The notes beneath the pieces were generated by a model. The model was not told the DNA's origin. It was given only the letters and a program-made list of their open reading frames with translations, and did no database searches. The position numbers and the translations under genes are program-made. 5,640 nt of DNA from Desulfuromonadaceae bacterium GWB2_53_15 (GTDB taxonomy: Bacteria; Desulfobacterota; Desulfuromonadia; Geobacterales; Pseudopelobacteraceae): assembly GCA_001824455.1 (NCBI GenBank), contig MHXL01000175.1, positions 3,306 to 8,945 on the forward strand. The letters run 5' to 3'. The number at the start of each line of letters is the position of its first letter. The first letter of the stretch is position 1. Positions 1-5,640 of this stretch are shown here, piece by piece.

Positions 1-168
1 ACCCTGGACGGTGCAACCTTGACCTATACCGACAAAATTGCTATCGACCCCAAAAAACAGTACCGTTATCGCGTCAGGTCACTAAATGGGGCCGATAAAT
101 CGCCATACAGCGAGGCAACGGTGATTGCAAAACCATATTCAGCTGAGGCAAATGTCTGTACGGAATAA
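1..168 (+). CDS. C-terminal end of a fibronectin type III-like domain protein (5' truncated)
   Basis: Frame 1 is open from the window edge to a TAA at 166-168, giving the last 55 residues of a protein that begins upstream. The visible segment YRYRVRSLNGADKSPYSEAT has the pattern of the F and G strands of a fibronectin III sandwich: alternating Y-x-Y-R-V-x-S, a turn rich in N, G, D and K, then S-x-Y-S. A short tail with one cysteine (ANVCTE) follows. This fold usually acts as a spacer or binding module in secreted or surface proteins, which agrees with the exported products downstream. The rest of the protein, including any signal peptide or haem or enzyme domain, lies outside the window, so its overall function cannot be given. 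No convincing terminator follows. The 146-bp gap to the next gene leaves open whether the two are co-transcribed. Confidence 0.75.
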   Translation, partial: TLDGATLTYTDKIAIDPKKQYRYRVRSLNGADKSPYSEATVIAKPYSAEANVCTE

Positions 169-278
169 AGGTTCAGCTCTGAGTATGCGGTGATCGTGAT
201 CAGTTTTAGAAGAGCGCTCAAGGGGATGACAACAAGCAATAAAAAAAACCACCTCCACTGGAAGGATAAAATTGGATT

Positions 279-308
279 TTGCAAGATGGTCGCAGGCTGT
301 GTTATAAA
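279..308 (+). promoter_or_regulatory. Weak sigma-70-like promoter candidate before the 315-2384 gene
   Basis: TTGCAA (279-284) and TATAAA (303-308) are 18 bp apart. The -10 box matches well, the -35 box only 4 of 6. A start about 7 nt downstream would fall at or next to the ATG at 315, giving a leaderless or nearly leaderless message; this fits the absence of a Shine-Dalgarno sequence before that ATG. The rest of the 169-314 gap holds a short inverted repeat (TGATC-GT-GATCA, 191-202), an 8-bp palindrome GAGCGCTC (212-219) and an A-tract (241-248), none clearly functional. No sigma-54 pattern is present here. Read-through from the upstream gene is the alternative. Confidence 0.2.
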
Positions 309-314
309 ACAGAT

Positions 315-2384
315 ATGAAATTTAGCCATCGTATCCATAAAATGCACTGTGGCACCGCAGGAGCTTTCTTTGCCTTTCTCCTGCTTTTACTGGCAACCTC
401 TGTCACTACTCATGCTGGCGATGTGACCATCGAAGGCCGTGTTTTTACAGAATCGGGGCCGCTGTCGGATGCATTGGTCTCCGCGCACCGCAGTTATAGC
501 GACCTGCAGCGCAAAGTACAACCGGCAGCCACGGCCAAAACTGATAAGGACGGAGTATATCAACTGCACATTCCACCTGGTTCTTATCACTTCACCGCAA
601 CAGGGGAATCCGGCAGCCGCAAATTTTTTGCCTATCACGGCAGCAACCCCATTAGTGTGGATAAAGAAAATTTCTGGCTTGCCTTGCTGGCGACGGCAAC
701 AGACTCTCCACCTGTGTATGTTGATGGTTCCCCTGGCGTCCAAGGCCGAATCACCTACAAGGGAAAACCGCTGGAAGGTGCTTACCTGGCGCTCTATAAG
801 CCCGAGAGCAAGACCTTCAAGGGATTAGGGGTAAAAACCGAATCCATCGGTGCTGATGGGCGTTTCAGGTTGCAGGTGGAGCCTGGCAATTACGTGGTGA
901 CCGCTCGGAAAATTGTCACCGGCAAGGGCAATCGGCCACTGCAGAAGGGTGATCTGTACTGCTACTATTCCCAAAACCCCTTAGAGGTCAAGGCGGATCT
1001 GACAGCCCAGATTGAGTTTTCCTGTTACCCGAAGATTGACCGGAACGACTTCGTTGCCACCCCACCAGTAAAATCAGATGCTATCAAAACCGTGGCCGAA
1101 CTATCGGCTACATCGAAATCCGGTATTCGTGGGAAAGTGACTGATGCGAACAATCGTCCGCTGGCGGGTATGAGTGTTTTGGCCTACCGCCTGACATCAC
1201 CGGTGTTCCAGATGTACCATGTCTATCACGGCAGCGAGTTTTCTGCTGAGACGGATGAGCGCGGAAATTTTCTCATCCCGATTGATACCGATGGAGATTA
1301 TGGTGTCGTTGCACGGGACACGCTGGGAGATGGCCCCCACCGCGGAGAACTGTACGGACTTTATCAGGGCAATGTCCGGCATGCGGTTACCTTCAAGCAG
1401 GGTGAGCTTGTCGGAAACATCAATATTATTGCCGGTAAGGTAATGGACGTTCCTGCTCAAGGCAAAGAGCGCGTTCAATCCGAGACCATCGTCGGGACTC
1501 CTGCCGGCACTCCCGTGATTCTGGACGATACCGTGATCACGCAGGATACGGTTTGGCAGGGTGAAATCATCATCCAGGGTGTTATCTCCGTTAAACGGGG
1601 TGCGACACTGACCATTCGGCCCGGAACGGTGGTCCGGTTCAAAAAGATCGACCGGGATCAAAACGATGTCGGTGACGGGGAGATTTTGGTGGAAGGACGC
1701 TTGATTGCCCGCGGTAATGCCGACAACAAGATCGTCTTCACCTCGGCCCAGGAAAAACCTGCTGCCAATGACTGGTCATATCTGCAGTTTCTCGCGGCCA
1801 ACCGCGGTAATATCATCGAAAACTGCCGTTTTGAATACGCCTTCGCCGGTGTCATGATCCATTACGCCGATGTAAGGATCAGCGATTCCGTCTTTCAGCA
1901 TAACAATCGGGGAATACATTACAATACGGCAGATCTGAACGTTGACCATTGCAGCTTTATCGATAACCGCATCGGAATCCGGTTCATGCGGCTGGAAGGC
2001 AACGTACTGATCGCCAACAATGATATCTCCAGAAACGATATCGGTGTGCTGTTTGTGCGCCAACATGTGAATGCGGTTGATTTCGATCTCCTCAACCGTG
2101 GCAAGGAAATGCCCCGTTTTGAAGGAAACAATATTTTTGCCAATCGCACCTACAACTTTTCCCTGGGTGAGGGACAGGAACGCGATATTACCGTAGCCGG
2201 GAACTGGTGGGGATCAATAAAACGCGAAACAATCGCTGAGCTGATGTATGACCGCAGCAAGGATAACAGCCTCAGCAAAATACTCTATGAACCATTTTTG
2301 CCTGAACCGGTGCGAAACGCGGGGGCCAGGGGACTCCGGCCGTCAGCGACCGGTCAGGCCACCACGGGGGGGACACGACCATGA
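315..2384 (+). CDS. Secreted protein with three carboxypeptidase-regulatory-like domains and a right-handed beta-helix
   Basis: 689 residues. The start ATG at 315 is chosen because it gives a typical signal peptide: basic n-region, hydrophobic FFAFLLLLLATSV, cleavage after THA near residue 34. The TTG at 279 would add 12 polar residues; it has GGAAGG 13 nt upstream. The ATG at 342 would remove the basic n-region. Three carboxypeptidase-regulatory-like sandwiches follow, at about 36-128, 138-240 and 270-372. Each has G-x-V/I, PL-x-A/G, then a G-x-Y or G-x-F turn (for example IPPGSYHFTA, VEPGNYVVTA). C216 and C237 could form a disulfide. Residues 409-633 form a beta-helix module. It opens with QDTVWQG and LTIRPGTVVRF, has an acidic loop (D446, D448, N450, D454, E456), then N-rich coils, and closes with GNWWG at 629-633. 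The tail 660-689 is probably disordered. The fold is NosD/pectate-lyase-like, but no YG-x-DPHD epimerase motif or other catalytic signature is visible, so a structural or binding role is inferred. It overlaps the next gene by 4 bp. Confidence 0.9.
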   Translation: MKFSHRIHKMHCGTAGAFFAFLLLLLATSVTTHAGDVTIEGRVFTESGPLSDALVSAHRSYSDLQRKVQPAATAKTDKDGVYQLHIPPGSYHFTATGESGSRKFFAYHGSNPISVDKENFWLALLATATDSPPVYVDGSPGVQGRITYKGKPLEGAYLALYKPESKTFKGLGVKTESIGADGRFRLQVEPGNYVVTARKIVTGKGNRPLQKGDLYCYYSQNPLEVKADLTAQIEFSCYPKIDRNDFVATPPVKSDAIKTVAELSATSKSGIRGKVTDANNRPLAGMSVLAYRLTSPVFQMYHVYHGSEFSAETDERGNFLIPIDTDGDYGVVARDTLGDGPHRGELYGLYQGNVRHAVTFKQGELVGNINIIAGKVMDVPAQGKERVQSETIVGTPAGTPVILDDTVITQDTVWQGEIIIQGVISVKRGATLTIRPGTVVRFKKIDRDQNDVGDGEILVEGRLIARGNADNKIVFTSAQEKPAANDWSYLQFLAANRGNIIENCRFEYAFAGVMIHYADVRISDSVFQHNNRGIHYNTADLNVDHCSFIDNRIGIRFMRLEGNVLIANNDISRNDIGVLFVRQHVNAVDFDLLNRGKEMPRFEGNNIFANRTYNFSLGEGQERDITVAGNWWGSIKRETIAELMYDRSKDNSLSKILYEPFLPEPVRNAGARGLRPSATGQATTGGTRP
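1539..2213 (+). repeat. Beta-helix module, copy shared with the 3398-5640 gene
   Basis: This encodes residues 409-633 of the first large protein. It is the same module type that occurs three times in the gene starting at 3398. Order of landmarks: T-x-DT-x-WQG, LTI-x-PGT-x-V-x-F, acidic loop, a G-R-L-x-A-x-G strand, W then a hydrophobic strand, I-E-N-C-x-F-E-x-A-x-x-G, and N-rich coils. The repeat is visible at protein level only; DNA identity is low, so it is an old duplication and not a recent copy. Confidence 0.75.
2366..2372 (+). promoter_or_regulatory. G7 tract: Shine-Dalgarno for the 2381 gene and potential -1 slippery site
   Basis: Seven Gs end 8 nt before the ATG at 2381 and, with the next A, give a purine-rich Shine-Dalgarno (GGGGGGA, 7 nt spacing). 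The tract is also read as G-GGG-GGG in the frame of the upstream gene, the X-XXY-YYZ geometry of a -1 slippery heptamer. A -1 slip, or insertion of one G, would carry translation straight into the 2381-3175 frame. The ribosome-binding role is the simple explanation; frameshifting is only a possibility. Confidence 0.5.
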
Positions 2385-3175
2385 AAAAACTGTGTGTTGT
2401 GATACTCGTTGCAATGACGATTTTGTCGGCCACCTTCAGCTTTGGTGCGGAGGATTTCAATAACGCCACCATGACCGGCACCTTTATGATCAAGGCCGGG
2501 CTGCCAATGTCCGGAGCCCTGTTTTATATGTATAATCTGGCTACAGGGCCAGCTCCTTCCCGTGATAAATATTGGCGAGTGCCCGACCATGTGGGAGCAC
2601 TGAAAGGTGACGGCAGCTTCAGCATCGAGCTTCCTGAAGGCACATACTGCATCGGCGCGGTCCAGCGACTGCGCGGGACCACACGGATAGGCCCTCCTGA
2701 GGATGGAGATTTTTTTCTGCTCAGCCTTGATGACAACGGGCTGCCTAAAAAATATCAGGTAAAAAAGGGTGACCGGCTAGATGTGGGGACGATACTTGGC
2801 GCACGCCAGATCAAAACACCTTTCCTGATTCCCGGGACAACTGCCATTGAAGGCAGTATTCAAGATGCCGATGGAAAACCGGTTGAAGGGGCGATGGCCT
2901 TCGCATTTCCTACCCCGACGATTATCGGAAAACCGCTTTTTGTTTCTGAGCGCAGCTGCAAAGCAGGCAAGTTTGTGCTTCGTGTTCCTGAGGGTGGCAC
3001 CTACTATATCAAAATCAGGGATGATTTTGGCGGTGGCCCGCCACGCGCAGGCAAGATGCTGGACGGCAACAGGGAAGAACCCATGTCACAGGTATCGGTT
3101 AAAACCGGCGAAACTGCCCATATCGGCATCCTCAAGGTTAAAAAGTTTCCAGGACGCGGACCGAACACGGAGTAA
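2381..3175 (+). CDS. Secreted protein with two carboxypeptidase-regulatory-like (beta-sandwich) domains
   Basis: 264 residues. The ATG at 2381 overlaps the upstream TGA as ATGA and has a G-rich Shine-Dalgarno at the right distance, so translational coupling is likely. The signal peptide is MKKLCVVILVAMTILSATFS followed by FGA, with cleavage near residue 23. There is no lipobox cysteine at the cleavage site and no later membrane segment. Domain 1 (about 30-140) has MTGTF, LPMSGALFY, then GDGSFSIELPEGTYCIGA. Domain 2 (about 153-254) has AIEGSIQDADGKPVEGAMAF, then GKFVLRVPEGGTYYIKI. These are hallmarks of the carboxypeptidase-regulatory/transthyretin-like fold. Domain 2 carries RDDFGGGPPRAGKMLDG (213-229), close to RDTLGDGPHRGELYG (334-348) in the upstream protein's third domain, so the two proteins share ancestry. 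C90 and C193 are the only cysteines beyond the signal peptide. No enzymatic residues are recognised. A periplasmic or surface accessory partner of the upstream protein is inferred. Confidence 0.88.
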   Translation: MKKLCVVILVAMTILSATFSFGAEDFNNATMTGTFMIKAGLPMSGALFYMYNLATGPAPSRDKYWRVPDHVGALKGDGSFSIELPEGTYCIGAVQRLRGTTRIGPPEDGDFFLLSLDDNGLPKKYQVKKGDRLDVGTILGARQIKTPFLIPGTTAIEGSIQDADGKPVEGAMAFAFPTPTIIGKPLFVSERSCKAGKFVLRVPEGGTYYIKIRDDFGGGPPRAGKMLDGNREEPMSQVSVKTGETAHIGILKVKKFPGRGPNTE

Positions 3176-3196
3176 TCTATAATAAGGTAATGCAAA

Positions 3197-3212
3197 TGGC
3201 CCAGATTTTGCT
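3197..3212 (+). promoter_or_regulatory. Sigma-54 (RpoN) promoter for the 3398 gene
   Basis: TGGCCCAGATTTTGCT matches the -24/-12 consensus TGGCACRNNNNTTGCW at every defined position except one (C for A at position 5). The invariant GG (3198-3199) and GC (3210-3211) are separated by exactly 10 bp. It starts 22 bp after the stop of the previous gene, in non-coding DNA and in the correct orientation. Transcription would begin near 3223, about 175 nt before the start codon. Sigma-54 promoters need an enhancer-binding activator, so the downstream gene is probably switched on by a specific signal; the activator's site, usually 80-150 bp upstream, would lie inside the preceding gene and is not recognised. 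Confidence 0.72.
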
Positions 3213-3285
3213 TTAACATATAGAATGGTACTGAGGGGGGGTGAGGACAGGTGAAGAAAGCAAAATATGCTCGTCCCAGAATTGT

Positions 3286-3307
3286 GGGAAGTGCGATGGT
3301 ACATCCC
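3286..3307 (+). other. Leader hairpin 2
   Basis: GGGA pairs with TCCC and GTGC pairs with GTAC (including one G-U), separated by a single A-A mismatch and closed by a GATG tetraloop. It sits in the untranslated leader. Its 5' arm is shared with a competing hairpin at 3274-3289. Confidence 0.35.
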
Positions 3308-3324
3308 TGCTAAAAAGAGAAGGC

Positions 3325-3354
3325 GGGAGGCATCGGTGCAAACCGGTGCCTCTC
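3325..3354 (+). terminator. Strong GNRA-capped hairpin; terminator or attenuator candidate
   Basis: The 5' arm at 3325-3337 pairs with the 3' arm at 3342-3354 over 13 bp with two G-U wobbles and no bulge. The loop is GCAA, a GNRA tetraloop. It is followed only by TTT then GCG, a poor U-tract for intrinsic termination. It lies downstream of the sigma-54 promoter and 43 bp before the ATG. It could therefore end read-through from the 2381-3175 gene, act as an attenuator in the new transcript, or simply stabilise the leader. Confidence 0.4.
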
Positions 3355-3383
3355 TTTGCGTATACAGGGCTATCAATATATCC

Positions 3384-3389
3384 GGATGG
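3384..3389 (+). promoter_or_regulatory. Weak ribosome binding site that decides the 3398 start
   Basis: GGATGG lies 8 nt before the ATG at 3398 and 11 nt before the second ATG at 3401. The in-frame ATG at 3386 falls inside this site and has no better site of its own, so it is disfavoured. The match to the anti-Shine-Dalgarno is only partial. Confidence 0.4.
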
Positions 3390-3397
3390 ATTCTCCA

Positions 3398-5640
3398 ATG
3401 ATGAAACGCCTTCACATAACGTCTATTCTCATCAGTCTCATTTTTGTATTTCTGCCAAACTCCCCCGCAAAAGCTGCCGTATTGACTAAAGATACCATCT
3501 GGCAAGGCAATCTTGTCGTCAATGAAGATGTTCTGGTGCCTTCGGGCATTACGCTGACTGTCCTCGCGGGAACACGTATCACGGTGCAAGCCGCCGAAAA
3601 TACCAAGACAGATCCTGAATATCTTTCACCACTCACCGAAATCACAATTAGGGGTGTTTTGCGGGTTCAGGGCAATAAGCTATCGCCGGTGGAGTTCATC
3701 TCCTCCGAAGGAAAAGCCGGGGGTTGGGCCGGTATTATCATTGATAATGGGAGTGCCGAGGTTTCCAACTGCCGTATCAGTGATGCTGACACGGCATTGC
3801 ATCAGACAGGCGGATCCCTGCAACTTACGACATCTACCCTGACCGGCAATCGCTATGGCCTTGTCGTGCAAGGTGCGTCAGCTTCGGCGAGGCTTGAGAA
3901 CAGCAAGATAAGCGGCAATGACTACGGTCTGTTTACCTACGGGGTAACCGGAGTAACACGACAGGATACGCTGGTGACTGCAAACAGGAAGCGCGATCTA
4001 CTCGAACGCACGGCTGTTGCAACACCAGCTATGCAAGAGTATCCCTACAGAGTGCTGCCAATCGCCAGGGAATATGGTGATGAAGCCCTGACAGGGGAAA
4101 CCATCTGGCAGGGGCGGATTCGGGTGAACGGTCTGATCCGGGTTCCTGAAGGGGGACGACTGATTATCCTACCCGGCACAGTCGTAGAATTCATAAAAAA
4201 GGACACAAACGGTGATGGCATCGGCGAAAATGGTCTGTTTATTCAAGGCCGCCTGCTTGCCAAGGGAACCCTCGAGGCGCCAATCTTTTTTCGTTCTGCG
4301 GAAAAAGACCCGAAAATGGGTGATTGGGATGCCATCAACATCATGAACAGCGACGGCAGCCAGAACCTGATCGAATTCTGTCAGATCGAGAACGCTTACC
4401 GGGGCGCACACTTCCACTTTTCCAATCTTTCCATCACCAACACAATATTCCGCAATAATTACCGGGGCATCCAGTTCCAAGAGTCGGCTGTAGATATCCG
4501 CAACAGCTGGTTGTACGGCAACAAAAATGGTGTGCAGGGGCGTGATTCAACCATCGTCTTCAGCAACAATCGAGTGGTCGGTAATTATGACGGCGCCAAC
4601 TTCTTCAGGGTTCACCTGACTGCCAAGGGAAACCGGTTCCAGCGTAACATGAAGGAAGGGCTGCGATTACGGGAAAGCACTTCCACACTTACGGAAAATC
4701 TCATGGATGGCAACCGTTTCGGGGCGATGGTGGCCGATACATTTCACAGCAGCTTCAGTAGTAATGTCATATCCGCCAACAGCGAGATCGGGGTCTCGCT
4801 GAAGAATTGCGACAACCTGGAAATGACCGCCAATTTCTTTACCAACAACGGCATTAACGGCCTGAACATCCAGGAATCCGGTGCGACCGTGCGGGGCAAC
4901 CTGTTTGCCGGTAATGGCGAACGGGGAATCGGCATCCTGTCGTTTAGCGGAGTGCTGAGCGGCAATAATTTCACCACAAACGGCCTGTATGCGCTTGACT
5001 ATGAAGGCACTGCCGACCTGGCAGCCCCAAATAACTGGTGGGGCGGAGTTGCCCCTGAAAAGGTTATCGGTGACAAACGGATTGATCCGAAACGTGGCAG
5101 GGTTGGTCACGATCCCGCAAGCTCCGCTCCACACCCGATAAGTTGGCCCCTGCACGAGATTGCGGCCGATGCATTCTGGCATGGCACCGTTCGGGTGGAC
5201 TCAACAGTGACCGTTCTCAAAGGAAGCAGTCTGGTCATTGCTCCAGGCACCCGGGTGCTGTTTGCCAAGGGTACCGGCTTAACGGTACAAGGAAAACTTG
5301 AGGCAAATGGACAGAGGGATCAAAAAATCACCTTTAGCGCGCAAGATCAGCACGAGGATTCCTTGTGGGATGAGATTATGCTGGAATATGCGGAGGGAAG
5401 CCGGATTGTACACTGTATATTCGAGTACGCCACTTGGGGTCTGCACAGCCACTTCACCAACCTGACAGTGACAGACAGCATCTTTCGTAAAAACTCCGGT
5501 GGAATACGTTTTCGGAGCGGGCCAATGCAGATTACCCGCTCGGTCTTTAGCGGAAACGGAATCGGCATCCGATCTTATCGTGGTAATGCCGTCATACGGG
5601 AAAACCTGATAACCGACAATGACACCGGCATTTTTGTCCG
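3398..5640 (+). CDS. Secreted multi-module right-handed beta-helix protein (3' truncated by window edge)
   Basis: The frame is open for 747 codons plus two bases and has no stop in the window. Start ATG at 3398 (3401 is almost equivalent). The signal peptide is MMKRLHITSILISLIFVFLP followed by NSPAKA, with cleavage after AKA near residue 26. Three related modules follow: about 30-229, 232-549 and from 590 on. Module 1 opens TKDTIWQG, module 2 TGETIWQG, module 3 ADAFWHG. Each continues with an L-x-x-PGT-like strand and then coils of about 20-24 residues rich in N, G, I and F. Module 2 has a DTNGDGIGE loop (269-277), like thrombospondin type-3 or EF-hand calcium loops, and ends with APNNWWGG (543-550). 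All modules have one Cys at the same place (C125, C328, C673). The family is NosD/pectate-lyase-like solenoids; no catalytic motif is seen. A structural or ligand-binding role outside the cytoplasm is inferred. It probably has its own sigma-54 promoter, separate from the preceding pair. Confidence 0.9.
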   Translation, partial: MMKRLHITSILISLIFVFLPNSPAKAAVLTKDTIWQGNLVVNEDVLVPSGITLTVLAGTRITVQAAENTKTDPEYLSPLTEITIRGVLRVQGNKLSPVEFISSEGKAGGWAGIIIDNGSAEVSNCRISDADTALHQTGGSLQLTTSTLTGNRYGLVVQGASASARLENSKISGNDYGLFTYGVTGVTRQDTLVTANRKRDLLERTAVATPAMQEYPYRVLPIAREYGDEALTGETIWQGRIRVNGLIRVPEGGRLIILPGTVVEFIKKDTNGDGIGENGLFIQGRLLAKGTLEAPIFFRSAEKDPKMGDWDAINIMNSDGSQNLIEFCQIENAYRGAHFHFSNLSITNTIFRNNYRGIQFQESAVDIRNSWLYGNKNGVQGRDSTIVFSNNRVVGNYDGANFFRVHLTAKGNRFQRNMKEGLRLRESTSTLTENLMDGNRFGAMVADTFHSSFSSNVISANSEIGVSLKNCDNLEMTANFFTNNGINGLNIQESGATVRGNLFAGNGERGIGILSFSGVLSGNNFTTNGLYALDYEGTADLAAPNNWWGGVAPEKVIGDKRIDPKRGRVGHDPASSAPHPISWPLHEIAADAFWHGTVRVDSTVTVLKGSSLVIAPGTRVLFAKGTGLTVQGKLEANGQRDQKITFSAQDQHEDSLWDEIMLEYAEGSRIVHCIFEYATWGLHSHFTNLTVTDSIFRKNSGGIRFRSGPMQITRSVFSGNGIGIRSYRGNAVIRENLITDNDTGIFV
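3485..4084 (+). repeat. Beta-helix module 1 of the 3398 gene
   Basis: Encodes residues 30-229. This is the most divergent copy. The acidic calcium-like loop is replaced by a stretch around residues 65-80 (AENTKTDPEYLSPL), and only about three coils follow before a charged linker at 188-229. The opening DTIWQG and the SNC-x-I-S-D-A coil align with the other copies. Confidence 0.65.
4091..5044 (+). repeat. Beta-helix module 2 of the 3398 gene, with about nine tandem coils
   Basis: Encodes residues 232-549. After the DTNGDGIGE loop and the IEFCQIENA strand, residues 344-541 form about nine degenerate coils of 20-24 residues. Each has an N-x-F/I/L/V turn and an N-x-x-x-G-I/L/V strand (for example NTIFRNNYRGIQF, NRFQRNMKEGLRL, NLFAGNGERGIGI). 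It closes with NNWWGG. It is longer than the related module at 1539-2213, which has about half as many coils. Confidence 0.75.
5165..5640 (+). repeat. Beta-helix module 3 of the 3398 gene (incomplete at window edge)
   Basis: Encodes residues 590-747 and continues past the window. It opens with DAFWHGTVRV, has VIAPGTRVLF and then goes directly to GTGLTVQGKLEANG, so the acidic loop seen in module 2 is missing. The coil strand VHCIFEYATWGLH aligns with ENCRFEYAFAGVM of the upstream protein. A final NNWWG-type cap is expected downstream. Confidence 0.7.

Larger units (their letters stand above)
3223..3397 (+). promoter_or_regulatory. Long structured 5' leader of the 3398 gene
   Basis: If transcription starts at the sigma-54 site, about 175 nt precede the coding region. 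Hairpins read from the sequence are: GGAC (3245-3248) with GTCC (3273-3276), enclosing AGCA/TGCT (3259-3262 with 3268-3271); GGGAAGTGC (3286-3294) with GTACATCCC (3299-3307), one A-A mismatch and one G-U pair; and a 13-bp stem at 3325-3354. TCCCA (3274-3278) can instead pair with TGGGA (3285-3289), which would disrupt the first two hairpins. No known riboswitch consensus was matched; the c-di-GMP (GEMM), cobalamin and SAM patterns were considered. No plausible gene lies in the 3176-3397 gap. Confidence 0.4.

Noticed and set aside
274..283. GATTTTGC before the 315 gene, as in the sigma-54 site at 3197
   Set aside because: No GG doublet lies 10 bp before the GC, so the -24 element is missing; the similarity is limited to the -12 side.
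66..347. 93-residue reverse-strand frame with a hydrophobic stretch
   Set aside because: It overlaps the fibronectin III end and the start of the 315 gene, has no family resemblance, and its hydrophobic segment comes from reverse-reading the intergenic and signal-peptide region.
3284..3312. Partial likeness to a cobalamin-riboswitch box (GGGAA ... CTGC)
   Set aside because: The conserved GGTGNAA spacing and the following CCCGCNACTG are missing, and the segment folds as a simple hairpin.
3334..3365. Resemblance to c-di-GMP (GEMM) riboswitch pieces: GCAAACC on the + strand and ACGCAAAG on the - strand
   Set aside because: The two elements are on opposite strands and the rest of the GEMM core is absent on both; the hairpin explains the sequence.
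3380..3387. Palindrome ATCCGGAT over the weak ribosome binding site
   Set aside because: It has no loop, so it cannot fold on itself as a hairpin, and an 8-bp palindrome is expected by chance at this length.
3241..3489. 82-residue + strand frame in the leader, with several Cys residues
   Set aside because: It runs out of frame into the signal peptide of the 3398 gene and has no domain pattern; the C-x-x-C spacing is incidental.
3086..3589. 167-residue reverse-strand frame across the 3176-3397 gap
   Set aside because: Its composition looks random, it overlaps two well-supported genes on the + strand, and the gap holds a better-supported promoter and leader.

Overview
The window looks like part of a Gram-negative chromosome, probably a deltaproteobacterium of the Desulfuromonadales/Geobacter kind. 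That guess rests on protein style: secreted proteins built from fibronectin III, carboxypeptidase-regulatory-like and right-handed beta-helix domains, plus a near-consensus sigma-54 promoter. No rRNA, tRNA or other taxonomic marker is present. All convincing genes are on the + strand.

Layout: (1) 1-168, the 3' end of a gene whose product ends in a fibronectin type III-like domain. (2) 169-314, a short intergenic stretch with at most a weak sigma-70-like promoter. (3) 315-2384, a 689-residue secreted protein with three carboxypeptidase-regulatory-like beta-sandwiches followed by a beta-helix. (4) 2381-3175, a 264-residue secreted protein of two more such sandwiches, overlapping its neighbour by 4 bp (ATGA) and so probably translationally coupled. 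(5) 3176-3397, a 222-bp gap holding a 15/16 match to the sigma-54 consensus and a leader of about 175 nt with several hairpins. (6) 3398 to the window edge, a very long open frame (at least 747 residues, no stop) for a secreted protein with three successive beta-helix modules. These are homologous to the single module of gene 3.

Working together: the three larger proteins have clear signal peptides, no predicted transmembrane segment outside them, and no recognisable catalytic signature. They share domain families across gene boundaries: the beta-helix of gene 3 recurs in gene 6, and the sandwich domains of gene 3 recur in gene 4. This suggests a set of exported, beta-rich structural or binding proteins that act together at the cell surface or in the periplasm. 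There is no CXXCH haem motif in the window, so a link to extracellular cytochromes would be speculation. The most interesting parts are the sigma-54 promoter with its structured leader, the cross-gene module sharing, and a G7 tract at the 315-2384/2381-3175 junction whose -1 slippage would join the two frames.
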